Positions 39,171-51,000 of a DNA stretch of 64,000 bases are shown here, piece by piece. The stretch is from contig JAIUJO010000147.1 in NCBI GenBank assembly GCA_023846275.1, positions 322,501 through 386,500 of the forward strand, read 5' to 3'. How positions within the stretch are numbered: the first letter of the stretch is position 1; every line of letters begins with the position of its first letter. A model generated the notes under the pieces. The model saw only the letters and a list, made by a program, of their open reading frames with translations, was not told the DNA's origin and did not search any database. The position numbers and the translations under genes were made by a program. The DNA comes from Vanilla planifolia (Eukaryota > Streptophyta > Magnoliopsida > Asparagales > Orchidaceae).

Positions 39171-41870
39171 ATAGAAAAGCTATACATCTATTAATTAATA
39201 TGACCAAATAAAAAAAAAATATATTAAGAAGTGGGATAAATAATATATGAAATGTGTATTGTAAGATACTAAGGTGATCGAGTTGCCCATCAAATTAGGT
39301 ATAAATAAAAATTACTTGATTAGCTTAAAAAAAAAATAAATACTGAATATACAAAAAAAAAATAAAAATGAATTCTTAATTGGATTTGGCATATTCAATG
39401 ATTATATTGATGTTTATTAAATAAAACTCAAGCAACATTTGGAATATTACAACTAGCAAATTAAATAAGAATAAATATTAAAAATTATTATTTTAATTTC
39501 AAGTAAATATTTATTGAAATTGAAATGAAATAAATTGAAGGTCTATAATACAACGAAGTTAAAGACATGTAGAGGTCACACAAAAAGAATCTTAGAGTTA
39601 GATAGAAAGACAACAAAATCAAGATAAAAAATTTAAAGAAAAAAGATAAATCAATCGTGAAAATTGTAATTTATGATCATCATAAGATAGAGTGTAATGT
39701 TGCCAATTGTCAAAGTGATGTAAAGTTCTCCTAAAAGTATTTAAAAATGACAAAATAAATATTTAATTAGATAAAGTAAGTCAAGATACGTCCAACATTG
39801 TTTTTTTGGATTTTAGCTAGTTTTAAATAATCACAAATTAACAAATAAAATTATCATAAATAACGAAAAATAAAATATTTTAATATTAATTAATCGTAAT
39901 CAAAGTTAAAATGTGATAAATTGAAACAATTAAATTAAACAAAATAAAATGGATATAATGGTCATATAATAAGAGAAAATAATTACAAACAAAAAAACCA
40001 GATAGAGTTAAAAAATTGTAAACAATTAAATAACCATAAAAGAAACTTGCATTTCAAGATATTATGGAATTTAAAATTAAGATAACATTAACAATATGAA
40101 ATATTACATTAAGAAGATACAAATTGAAGTAGAGATGAGATAAATTGAAGTAATATAATTTAATTAAAATAAATTAATGTATATGGCACAAGAGAAGAGA
40201 ATTAGAGTCACATAGTAATATAACCAAACAAAAGCAAAAATTTCAATGAAATAAGATAAACAATACAATATAGTTGCATTTAATGATACTAACGCAATCC
40301 ACTATAACATCCTAAATTTTTAAGTCAAGTATGAATTCAAATGCTTCGTATTGCATGCAAAAAGGCTTAGTGAATAAAATATTAAGAAAATGCAAAAAAA
40401 TTATTAAAATTTGATCATTGAGACTTGTACAATGACAATTGCTTTCCCATTCTTGGTTATTGATTAGGATTTCTTCAAATTACAAAAGTAAATAATAATA
40501 AAAAATTATTTTTCTAAAATTTATTAAATATATTAATTAAAGTTGAAACTAGATAAACAAAAGAAATATAATAAAAAAATTAAAATAATGTAAAGTCAAC
40601 TTGAAATAAGGTTTTGATTTACATATTAACATAAACAAATCAAAGAAAACAATTTAAAAAAAATCAGTAAATTATATAAGAAAGTTGCATTCATTGATGT
40701 TAATGAGGTCGAGCATGAACTACTATGTCATTAAACGTTTATGAATCAAAATATTTCATAAAACATGTCAAAACTTAGAAAATAAATTTTTTAAATTAAA
40801 AAATTAATCATTAATAAAATGGGGCTCCTCAAGATGAATCTATGATCCTTTGTTTCGTCTCAAATGAACCTCATTTTGAATTATTTTGAATTACAAAAAA
40901 ACAAATGATATTGAACTATTATTTTATTAGTATGCACATATATATGTTAAGCCAAAATAACATGCATTGAAAGAATATAATATAACCAAATAAATGTAAT
41001 GTAAAGGACATTTAGGAACATAATTAGAGTTCCATAATTAGATTTGAAGAAATAAGATCAATTATATGGGATTGAATGTTCCAAAAGACTTAAGAATATC
41101 ATGTGCATCAACCTTGACTGCAAAAGAAAGTAAGAATCAAAATGTATTTTCAAGCAAGAAAAATCATAGAAAATTAAAAAATTCAAAATTATAAAAATAA
41201 TATTTAAAAAAATGGAGCTGAGCAAGATGAATCCAATTATGAAAGTTTCAACAATATTCAGCAACATTCTGGACTACACAATATTATTAAATTAATACGA
41301 AAATATGATTAACTAAATAAATTCAATATAACCAAATAAAAGCAATAATGTGGTCACATGATAAGAGTCTTAAAGTTACATTGTTATATAACAAATGAAA
41401 AGCAAATAATTTTAAGAAATGTGATAAATTCTATGCGACAATTAATATTAAGGCGATAGACTATAATCTTCTCAGTTATCTAACCTAGCATGGATAAAAA
41501 TTTAATGTTAAGCATCATAGAAGCATAAAAAATAAAATAATTAAGAATTTAGTAATGAATATTTATTTCCCTATAGCTCATCAAGATGAGTACAACGACT
41601 TTCTTCATTTTGACAAAACCATATTTGAAATTACTATGAAGAGTACAATGACATTTGTTTTTTTCTAAATAATACCTTATTTTTAATTTCTATGAATTAA
41701 CAAAATAAATAGGCAAAAATAGCAAGTTTTTTTAACAATTAATTATATATAAAATAAAGTTAAATTGAGAAAAATTAAAGCAAATTAACATGACCAAATC
41801 AAAATGATATGAACATCATGTGAGAGGAGAATTATAGCACCATACTGTTTTAAGATAATATGATCAAACA
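39171..41870 (+). repeat. Satellite array, orientation F, block 3
   Basis: About seven monomers. Landmarks occur near 39270 (gatcgagttgcccatcaaat), 39690, 40300, 40710, 41090 and 41460. Near 41588-41690 part of one monomer is doubled. Satellite text ends at about 41870, inside the phase catactg..aatatgatcaaa, where retroelement island 1 begins. Confidence 0.85.
41588..41695. repeat. About 53-bp internal duplication within one monomer
   Basis: The segment starting gagtacaacgactttcttc and ending atttgaaattactatgaa is followed at once by a diverged second copy starting gagtacaatgacatttgttt and ending aatttctatgaat. The monomer is lengthened accordingly. Confidence 0.7.
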
Positions 41871-43880
41871 TATTTTACCTCCTAAAAGATTAAGAAAGGA
41901 TTAGATTGAAGCAAAATATCCATACAAGGGCTTATACAATGGTGTTTAATTTTTAGAATTAGAATTCATAGGATCAACAAGCAAGAACTTTCTCATAAGG
42001 TAAGAAGTTGTATTAACTTTTAACATATGAGATCTCAACCTAAGGAATAGTGATATGAACAAATCAAACTAAGTACTCAAAAATGTTGTGAAGCAGCTTG
42101 GTACACATAGTGGAAATTGTAAAATGACAAACAAGGAATCACATGGTCACATGCACTAATAAGAGAGTTGGATATGATAAATAAAACTTATGAAATATGA
42201 AATAAATTATCTAAAGATTTTTCTAGTGATTTGGTTGTTTTTTAAACAATGGGTAATGTGTCTAGACTTTCCTAAGGCTGCTCGTGAATCACATCATCTG
42301 ATTGTTTATACACAATACACTTGTATCATGCAGGCTTGGTGACAAACTTTGTTACTTCATTTAAAAGTTGATGCTTCGCAACAGGAGGAGTAACCCTATT
42401 TTTGAAGAGATTAAGGGGGCAATAATAAATTGTTAAACTATGAATGGAAAAGGATATTTTAGAATACTAAAAGGCATAATTTTTTTATTCTAAAAGATGG
42501 GTTGGAATTTTAAAAGACACCACAAACTACAAAATAAATATTCTAAATCAAAATTCACACTAATTTAAAAGTTAAGAAATAGATTGAATTAAGTTCCCAA
42601 GTAGCAAATTCATTTTGGTGTGGTGGTAATGGATAGTGGTGCAAGTGGAGAGGTGGATGATGCCTTAGGCTGATCGTTAATATAATCTAAGGTGAAGTGA
42701 ATTAGCATAAGTTAATGGTTCAATCTAATGTTTTATAACCAAAATGATTTTTTATTCTAAACTAAAAGCAACATTTGATATACCCATATATTGACATAAT
42801 GCTTAAACCTAAGGCTTCGTCAATTTTTTATGTGCTAAAACAGTTTTAAGCATATCAACATACATTAACTTTGTTGTTAGTGCACATGGTGTTCCATTAA
42901 ATAATGTCTTTTTCATTTCTTAAATAATATATGAATTTAAGATTATTGGAGAGGTAGTTGCAGCAAAGAAAGAATAAGAAAAGAGGCACACAATGCCTAT
43001 GGTATGTATTGTGGGTTAATACAAGTTCAAATGAATCAACACAAGCAAATTTGTCTATGCAAGTGTTTTTGGTCAGGCATGTTAACGAATTGGGTTTGCT
43101 AGAGCTAATGGGTCAGGATGTGTCACTTGAATTCTGTGGGTCAATGTGTGTTGGCTGATTGACGTGGTCAACATGTGAGGCATGCAAGTCAATGTATTCA
43201 ATAGCACAATAGTTGATAGTGATCATATATTAGAAGATAATGATAAAGATAGTGGATAGTGGTTGGACCAACCCAAACTCAAATTTGAGGTCTTTTGGAG
43301 TCATCTTCAGCAAAAATTTGCGTCGACAAAATTATGAGACCAACAAAGAGATAAGAAGTACTAAATTTTAAGGTAGGAATATCAAAAAAGCTATCGGTCA
43401 TTCTTCAAATGATAGAAATGAAAAATAATGATGATAATAGAAACTAATTAGAATTAGTTGGGTAATGTTTGCATGGCTCGAAGTCTGAACAAGACTAGTA
43501 CATTTCAAAGTGGAAGATTTGCATGATTTACTAGATGGTACTATGTCACTCCCCAGGTGCGAATGAGATTAACTCTTTTGGTTTAGGGACTTCTTTGGCA
43601 TCTTTAGGTTCAAGTAGTAAAACTCCTTTAAATTCCATGTACAATGAGAGTTTGATGGATATGCTAACTTACCAAAACTCATTGTTTTGTTTGATCTTGA
43701 GTGAAATTGTTTATTCAACTAAGATTTTTTCTAGTTGATCTCTCAACTCACTAGAGAGGGCCAAATATATTTGTGGGACAAGTTCAGTAAATAATAATAA
43801 TGGTCAAAAGGCTTATTAGATATTTGGTTTTAGTCCATATAATGTAGAAGGCCTTAAATATTAAAGGCAATTTTTATTCC
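41871..43880. other. Unassigned half of island 1
   Basis: No recognisable protein was found on either strand. The text is noticeably less A+T-rich than the array, most clearly at 42950-43180. On + there is a purine run (gattaagggggcaata, about 42409-42424) followed by TGTTAAAC at 42432, which resembles a polypurine tract next to an LTR start, but no matching LTR end was found. On the minus strand 43560-43640 has an open stretch reading GVLLLEPKDAKEVPKPKE that I do not recognise. Open frames at 42958-43158 and 43535-43738 (+) have no identifiable product. Confidence 0.45.
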
Positions 43881-43892
43881 ATAATCTTTGGG

Positions 43893-43979
43893 AAAATTAA
43901 ACATTTGTGCATTAATACTTAGCTTTTTCACAATTCTACAATGGTCTAGCACTATATGCATGCAATTTCCAATGTGTTC
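43893..43979 (-). pseudogene. gypsy Pol, segment after the RT catalytic box
   Basis: The minus strand reads EHIGNCMHIVLDHCRIVKKL and then SINAQMFNF without a stop. It matches the plant gypsy pattern HIxHLxxVLDRCRxxxLxLNxxKCxF that follows the YxDD box of reverse transcriptase. The last Lys-Cys is changed to Gln-Met. It sits about 30 bp after the damaged catalytic box, as expected. Confidence 0.72.
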
Positions 43980-44004
43980 TTTATAGGAATCTCTTGGATC
44001 TTAC

Positions 44005-44030
44005 ATGGATCATCACATAATTGCCTCTGG
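44005..44030 (-). pseudogene. gypsy RT catalytic box, frameshifted YxDD
   Basis: On the minus strand the bases tatgtgatgat (complement of 44009-44019) give Tyr-Val and then, after loss of one base, Asp-Asp in the next frame. In intact elements the box is Y-[VLM]-D-D and its two Asp residues bind the catalytic metal. The following HI..VLD.CR segment supports the assignment. The deletion alone would abolish the frame. Confidence 0.55.
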
Positions 44031-44199
44031 AAAATTATCATGCTTGTCTGTGAGCATTAATTCGTTGTTAATATATTCCATTTTTTAAATAATATGTTCA
44101 ACATGTTAAAAGACACAATAGTATCAAAAGGAAAAAATCTTATGATAAGGGGTTCAAATTAGTGAAACTCCAATGATCATTTTCATAATTAAATTTCTA

Positions 44200-44268
44200 A
44201 ACAATTCAAAGTCATTATTGGATTAGAAAATTCAATGCACAATTACAAATATTGCCATGTCGAAACAT
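44200..44268 (-). pseudogene. gypsy RT, W-R-M-C-x-D-x-R region remnant
   Basis: The minus strand gives TWQYL, stop, LCIEFSNPIMTL. This loosely fits the TWRMCVDSRAxNKIT block of gypsy reverse transcriptases: W, C, acidic residue, N and I are in register apart from a small insertion. It lies between the spacer block (44410-44742) and the catalytic box, where this block should be. Confidence 0.4.
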
Positions 44269-44409
44269 GTTCCCTAATTAAGTTACAAAGGAGACTATTT
44301 AAATTTTTTTTAGCACATTTTGTTGATGTTTTTAGGGAAGATAAGTTGATAAGAATTTAACTTTAACTAGCACTAATAGTGTTACTTAGTAATATGATAA
44401 ATGTGGTGG

Positions 44410-44742
44410 TTAGGTGATTGGAACTAAATCTAAAACTTTTTGAATATCTCTTAAAGATGACCATGTTTTTACAATGTTATTAAGGAACACATCTATAAAT
44501 TTTTTTAATAATGGTTGGGCTATAGATGGTGGGTTTGGTATACTATTAAGGGGTTCTCTATTTGCTAGAAATGACATAAATTTACTATTGGCTATATCCT
44601 TTACAATCTTGGCTAACGAAATAATGCTAAGTAAGTTTCCTTTCCTATTATCTCTTTCTTTTAGAGTGTTTTGGTTAGATAGTTTCTTCAAGGTATGTAA
44701 AGAATATAATGTGAACTTCTTTTTTTGCATATGGGAGTACAC
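44410..44742 (-). pseudogene. gypsy Pol, block just upstream of RT (LRDIQ..DLVP)
   Basis: A 110-codon open stretch. Residues about 78-108 read LLKKFIDVFLNNI, VKTWSS, LRDIQKVLDLVP. This is the hallmark LLEEFxDVFPxxLPxGLPPLRDIQHxIDLVPG segment before reverse transcriptase in plant Ty3/gypsy Pol. Residues 1-60, with KKFTLYSLHTLKK and AKIVKDI, fit the protease-to-RT spacer. The stop after LVPIT replaces the usual Gly-Ala-Ser. The overlapping + strand open frame (44474-44779) is its shadow. This is the clearest protein match in the window. Confidence 0.85.
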
Positions 44743-44785
44743 CTATTGCCTCTTCTATTTAGGATTGCACCTCAAATGAATAAAT

Positions 44786-45022
44786 GATTTGTTCTCAAGA
44801 TTAGGCTACCTACTTGCAAGAAGACAACATAACACCATAATTTATCAAGATATTAACCAAGATTTAAAGGACCACAGTTCCTTTGTAGAATCGAAATTGA
44901 GCTTTTATTAATCTTAGATATTGTGTATAGTTGAGAATGGTTTGTAATTATTAAATGTATTCCTTTGGAAGCATCCTATGCTATTGCTTTAATGGGTACC
45001 ACTATCTATAACAATCTTACAT
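44786..45022 (-). pseudogene. gypsy aspartic protease remnant
   Basis: The minus strand from 45021 reads CKIVIDSGT, the retropepsin motif (IIDSGS in relatives), with the catalytic Asp codon at 45004-45006 intact. About 110 bp later the frame reads LQRNCVPLNLG, stop, YLDKLWCYVVFLQVGSLI, which fits the V-P-x-x-I-G-x-x-Y-x-D-x-x-x-C-D-V-V-x-M-x-A-x-x-L-L-L-G-R-P segment found between protease and RT. Stops and frame changes show it is dead. Confidence 0.72.
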
Positions 45023-45100
45023 GGTTGGTCTTTAATTATAATGATGGTATGGAAGAGATTTGTTTGTTGTTGATCATTAAATTGTCTAACTTTAGTGAAG

Positions 45101-47296
45101 GTGCAACAAAATGACACCAATGATATTTCTTTCAATTTGAGCTAACCTTTTTCGAAGTTAGTTCAAATTAACCTAGTAAATAAACATAAATATTAATAAA
45201 TTATTTTTTAAATTACTTAATTTTATATAAAAGGTAAAATGATACAAATTTGGAAATATAATATATCAAAATAAAAGACTCATAAAGATCATATGAGAGG
45301 AAAATTAAAGTTTCCTGAGAATATAACCCAATCTATGTGAAACATTTATGAAAAGATAATAAATTATATAGAAAAATTATATTCAAAGATATTATCTAGA
45401 TTGAGTGTAACATCATTGATCAATAAATCGTGTTTGATTAGAAATATATCATAAATCAAGCTAAACTCTAAAAAAATAATATATTAAAAATAATGGAAAA
45501 TGAAGAGTTTATTAGATGGAGCTTGTTCAAAAAATTCTAATGAAGTTTGTGTGATATTGATTGGACCTTCTTTATAATTATTTAGAATAATAAAAACAAA
45601 TATGCATAAATAACATTAAATTATGTTTTTACTATTAAGTAAATATATATTAATTTCAAAATGAGATAAATTTAAAAAAATAATATAACAAAATAAACAT
45701 AATGTAAAGGTCACCCAAGAGTAGAATAAAAGTTTGATGGTAATAAAACAAATGCTAATTAAATATTTGAAGAAATGATGTAATTTTTGTAGGAAATTTT
45801 TTTTACAAGATGTTATGGAGATCGACTGTAGTGTCTATAATTGTCAAATTTGCCACAAATTGAGGTTCTTAAAAACGCATTCCGAAACTCAAAAAAATAA
45901 AATATTTAAAAATATCTAATTAAATATTTAATTTGATAGAGCTCATCAAAGGAGTGCTGACAATGTTTATTTCTTCTCTACTTATTCTCATTTATGATAA
46001 ATATAAATTAAAAAAGTAAAAAAAGATAGATAAATAAATATAGACATATTATAAAGTTAGAATGAGATAAATATAATAAAATAAATATCGCAAAATCATA
46101 GCAAAGAAAAGTCACACTAGAGGAAAATTCAAGTTTTGTTCTTGTATAACTACATAAAGAAAAAAATTTAAAAATGAGATAATTTATGTGGGAATGTAAC
46201 ATTCTAAGATGATGAGGAGATTGTATGCAACATTCTCTATCATCAAACCAGACATAAACAAAATTTTCTTATAAAGCATGCAACAAACAAAGATAATAAA
46301 TATTTTTAATATATAAAAGATATATATTTAATTGATAGAGGTAATCAAGATGTGTTTAATGTCATTTATTTCATCTTTATCACACCTCATTTGGATCTAT
46401 TAAAAATTAAAAAAAGTAATTAAAAAATAATGGCTATTTTAATACGATGTAAATATAGTTAAAATTTAAATTTGATAAATGAAACAAATATGATATACCC
46501 AAATCAAATTGATATAAAGGCTACATAAGAGGAGAGCTATAGTTTCACAATAATATATAAAAATAAAGGCAAAAAAGGTTGAAGAAGTGAGATAAAGCAT
46601 ATGGCAAGTTTGCATACAAAGATACTAAGCACGTCGAGTAGAACAATGTCAATTAAAAAATTATGTGCAATTTGAAATGATTTGCAAACCATGGCCAAAT
46701 CATAGAATTAAAATATAAAAAGAAGTATTGAATTACATAAGTCTCATGAAGAAAAGTCCAACAACATTTATTTTTCCTTGAATAGTTCTTTTTTAGAATT
46801 ATTAAAAATTAACAAACTAAATAAGCATAATACAAAATGGTTTATTTAACTTATTTTAAGTAAATATACATTAAAACTAAAATGTTATTAGTTGAAGCAA
46901 TAAAAAATAATCATATCATAGTGATGAAAAACTAAATCAAAAGAAGATTACACTTACTAACTAATATAACCATATCAAAGCAAAAAGTTTGATCAAAAGA
47001 ATAAATTGAATGGGTAAGATGCCTACCAAGATTCTAAGAAGATGGAGTATGATGTCCACAATTATCAAATTTCTAATAATGAAAGCAATTATTAAAGATT
47101 TTAAAATTTTTGAAAAACATATTTCAAAAATAAATTTAATATTTAATAAGAGAAAGCTCATTAAAATGAGCCTAATAACATTTGATTCATCAAGATCAAA
47201 CCTCATCCAGAATAACTATGAACTACATAATTATATAAGCATAACTCATAACAAATTATTACTTTAATTTTAATCGAGCATATGTTAAAGCTAAAA
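45101..47296 (+). repeat. Satellite array, orientation F, block 4
   Basis: About five monomers from gacaccaatgatatttctt (45112) to the centre of the palindrome. Landmarks occur near 45405, 45820, 46220, 46630 and 47045. The last 0.73 kb (about 46560-47290) is the left arm of the palindrome. No gene is seen. Confidence 0.87.
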
Positions 47297-48022
47297 ATTA
47301 AAATAATAATTTGTTATTATTTATGCTTATATAATTAAGTAGCTTATAGTTATTGCAAATGAGATCTGATGATAATGAGTCAAATGCCATTAGACTCATT
47401 TTGATGTGCACTTATTAAATATTCATTTTTTTAAAATATGGTTTTCTTAAATTTTGGCATCTTTAGTAATTGCTTTCATTCTTACAAAATTTGACAATTA
47501 TAGACATCATACTTGAACTTCTTAGTATCTTGGAAAGCATCTTACTTGTTCAATTTAATACTTTTGATAAAAAAAATTTTCTTTGATATGGTCATGTTAG
47601 CTTCTAACTCAAATTTTCCTCCAAGTGATTTCTATATCATTATGATTAGGTTATTTTTTATTGTTTCAATTAACAACATTTTTGTTTTAATGTATATTTA
47701 CTTAAAAAAAATTTAATATCCTATTTTAATTTATGATTTTTTACTTTGTTAATTTTGAATAAGTCTAAAAGAGTTCTAACCAAGACATAAAAAATATTGT
47801 TGGACTTTTCTTCATAGCTTTATCTAATTCAATATTTCTTTTTGTAATTTTAATTGTATGATTTTGGCATGAAATACAAATCATTTTAAATTGCAAATAA
47901 TTTAGTGATCGAGCTTGTTCTACTTGATGTTCTCAATATCTTGGCTTGCAACTTTACCATATAATTTATCTCATTTTCTTAAACTTTTTTTCTTTTCCTT
48001 GTTATAAATTATTTTATATTAC
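46560..48022. repeat. Near 1.5-kb palindrome (inverted duplication with short spacer)
   Basis: The left arm 46560-47272 and the right arm 47297-48022 are reverse complements, with a spacer of about 25 bp. Matching blocks shared by the left arm and the complement of the right: gaagaaaagtccaacaa (46749); taagtaaatatacattaaaa (46858); caataaaaaataa (46897); accatatcaaag (46969); agtatgatgtc (47046); aatgaaagcaatta (47079); attatataagcata (47230); and aacaaattatta (47250). Agreement is far higher than between ordinary neighbouring monomers and covers the entire R segment, including the same private variants. Confidence 0.88.
47297..48022 (-). repeat. Satellite, orientation R (right arm of the palindrome)
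   Basis: About 1.8 monomers read in orientation R. This is an inverted copy of its left neighbour rather than an independent array. At about 48022 the text switches back to F (taaaaaaattaaataaacat), in a different monomer phase. Open frame 47513-47716 lies inside it and has no recognisable product. Confidence 0.87.
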
Positions 48023-51000
48023 TATGTGTAAAAAAATTAAATAAACATAAATAACAAAAAATATTATTTTAATATTAAGTAAACATGTAATATAGCTCAA
48101 TGAGATAAAACGAATAAATTAATATTACAAAATCAAAATGATGTCAACATGATATTTTAGAAAATTAGAGTATGATAGTACTATAATAACAGAAAAGAAA
48201 AAATTCAAAGAAATAAGATCAGTTGTAACAATAATTGCATTCCATGATACTGAAGAGATTGGTTGTAAAATCCTTAATATTCAAATATAGAAAGAATTAA
48301 ATTTTCTAATAAATGATGCAAAAAAGCATCGAAAATAAAATATTTGAAAATATGAAAAAATATTTAATTTTATAATGCTCAGTGTAACTAGCCCAACGCT
48401 ATTTATTTCATCTCCATTAAATCTCAATTAGAATTACAATGACATTTGAAAAAAATATAAATAATAAAAACTCATTATTTTAATATTAAATTAATTTATA
48501 TTAAAGATGAAACGTGAAAAATTGAAGCATTGCAATATAAATAAAACAATTTGTTGTAAGGGTCACGTAATTTGAGAGTTATAATTTCATAGTAATATAA
48601 CTTAATTAAAACAAAAAAAATTTAAAAAATGGTATCAGTGATATAATAATGTTTTATTTAAAGATGTTAAGGAGATTATGCATAACATCACTGATTTTAA
48701 AATCAAGAATGAATAAAAAAATATCATAAGGAATGTTAAAAACAAAGAAAATAAATTTTTTTAATTTTAAAAAATATTTAATTTGTTTGAGCTGATCGAG
48801 GCAACTCTAGCATTGTTTGTTTGGTCTCCTTTAGTCCTCTTTTGGATCTATTATGAGTTTCATAAGTAAATAAGCTTAAAAAACATTTTTATATTTAACA
48901 AATATTAAACAAAAATTATAACATTATAACAAAATTAAATAAAAGAAAAATAACTTAAGAAAAGAGTTAAATTATACAACAAAGTTTCATTCCAAGATAC
49001 TAAGATGATAAAATCTGACATCCTAAATCACAAAATCATACCTAAATTAAAATTCATTTAAATATTACAAAATTATTATAAAAAAATATTTTTAAAAATA
49101 TAAAAATAAATGATTCATTGAATAAATGTTATCAAGATAAGTCCATTGACTTCTTTTTTCGTGATCAAAACTATTTTGGACATACAACAAATTACTAAAT
49201 CAAATAAGCAAAAATAACAACAATTTATTAATATAGATCTATGAAAATGTAAATTAAAGCAAAAAATATGATAAGTTTAAGAATTATAACGCAACAAGAT
49301 AAATGTTACGTAAAGTTTACAGGAGATGATATTTAGAGTAACATAGTAATATAACTAAATATAGGCGATACATTTGAAGAAATAAGATAAATTATATAGG
49401 AAAGTTTCATTCGAAGATACTAGAGATATTGAGCATAACATATTCAATCATCTAATAAGGTATTAATAAAACATTTTTGTGAAGCATGCCAAAACCTTTG
49501 AAGCTAAAATATTTAAAAGTATAAAATAAGCATTTCATTGGAAAGGGCATTGAGATGAGTCTAAAGGCATTTATTTCATTTCTATCATGCCAAATCTAGA
49601 ATTACTAGGAATTATTTTAATAATTAAATAAAAATGATAATAATTTTTCTTAAACATTGATTAAATATTCATATAATTGAAACAAATAAATTGAGAGAAT
49701 GTAATATAGCAAAATCAAAGTGATATAAAGATCATGTGAGAGAATATTTATGGTTTTAATAAAATATATTAAATCTAAAGAAAAAACTCAATGAAATGAG
49801 AAATTATATAGAAAACCTGTATTCCAACATACTAAGGAGTATCAATATAACATCTTTTTGATTAAAACTTTTATGCAATAAAATGTCTCAAAAACATGTA
49901 AAAACCCAAGAAACAAAATATTTAATGACCTAAAAGAAAATATTTAACTAGAATAGCTCAACATGATGAGTATAACAACATTTATTTCATCTCAATTTGT
50001 GCTCATTTGGAACTACTATTGATCATAAAAAAATAAGTGTAAATAGCAATAAATTATTATTTTAATATTAAATAAAAATTCATTGGAGCAAAATTAAGGT
50101 AAATTTGGTAAAGATAACATGAGAAAACAAAACAAATTTAAAGGCTACATGAAAAGAGATTAATAGTTATGTTGTAATATAGCCAAATAAAAAATATTAA
50201 AGAAATGAGATAAATTATACAAGAACATTGCATTTAAGATACTATGGAGATTGAGTATAACATTCTTGATCATCAAATCATGTAAAAATCAAAATACCTT
50301 CTATAGAGTGCTAAAATCTTAAAAAAATAACAATTAAATAATAAAAAATGAATATTTAATTTTATGGTGTCCATCAAGATGAGTGCAATGAAAAATCTTT
50401 CTTCTTTATTGTACTTCATTAACAATTACTATGAATTGCCAAAGTAAATAAACAAAAATAATGTTAAATTATTATTTTAATATTAACTTGATATTTACTG
50501 AAGGTAAGATGTGCTACATTTATGTAATGTAACACAGGTAAAATCAAACTAATGTAAACGTAACACAAGTGAAGATTTATAGTTATCAAAAAAAGAAAAG
50601 TGAAATGTTTCAAGAAATTAGATAAATTGCACTGAAAAATAGAATTTCAATATTTTAAGAAGATCGAGTGTAGCTCCCTTAATCATTAAATTAGGTACAA
50701 ATCAATAAGTCTCATAAATCATACCAAAACTCTAAATCATAAAAAATTTAAAAATATTGAAACAAATATTTAATTAAGAAGGGCTCATCATTTTGAATTA
50801 TTACAAATTATTCTATTAAATAAGCATAAACAATAATAAATTATTTTTTGAATATTAAGTGGATATATATTAGAATCAAAATAGGTAAAATGAAGTTTTA
50901 TAATGTAACAAAATAAAATGAGTAGAAAGATCATATAAGAGGAGATTCAGAGTTACATAGAAATAGATCTAACTCGAAGTTAGAAATTTGAAGAAATAAG

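Larger units (their letters stand above)
41871..45100 (-). mobile_element. Retroelement island 1: decayed Ty3/gypsy fragment on the minus strand
   Basis: A 3.2 kb block without satellite monomers, in F array on both sides. Reading the minus strand from 45.02 to 43.89 kb gives, in order, a retropepsin DSG motif, the protease/RT spacer, the block before RT, RT fragments, a damaged YxDD box and the segment after it. RNase H and integrase, expected next, are not recognisable in 41.9-43.85 kb, which may be a different insertion, a diverged LTR or unrelated DNA. The satellite phase on the two sides does not match, so the event was not a clean insertion with a short target duplication, or part of the array was lost. 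Confidence 0.75.

Noticed and set aside
43992-44060. A plus-strand WIL..DHHIIASGK stretch resembling a copia protease (WILDSGASHH)
   Set aside because: It is the antisense of the gypsy RT catalytic region. The minus strand gives a long ordered series of gypsy motifs on both sides, while the plus strand gives nothing further.
44474-44779. A 101-codon plus-strand open frame
   Set aside because: It overlaps the gypsy block on the minus strand, which has a clear family match; the plus frame has none.
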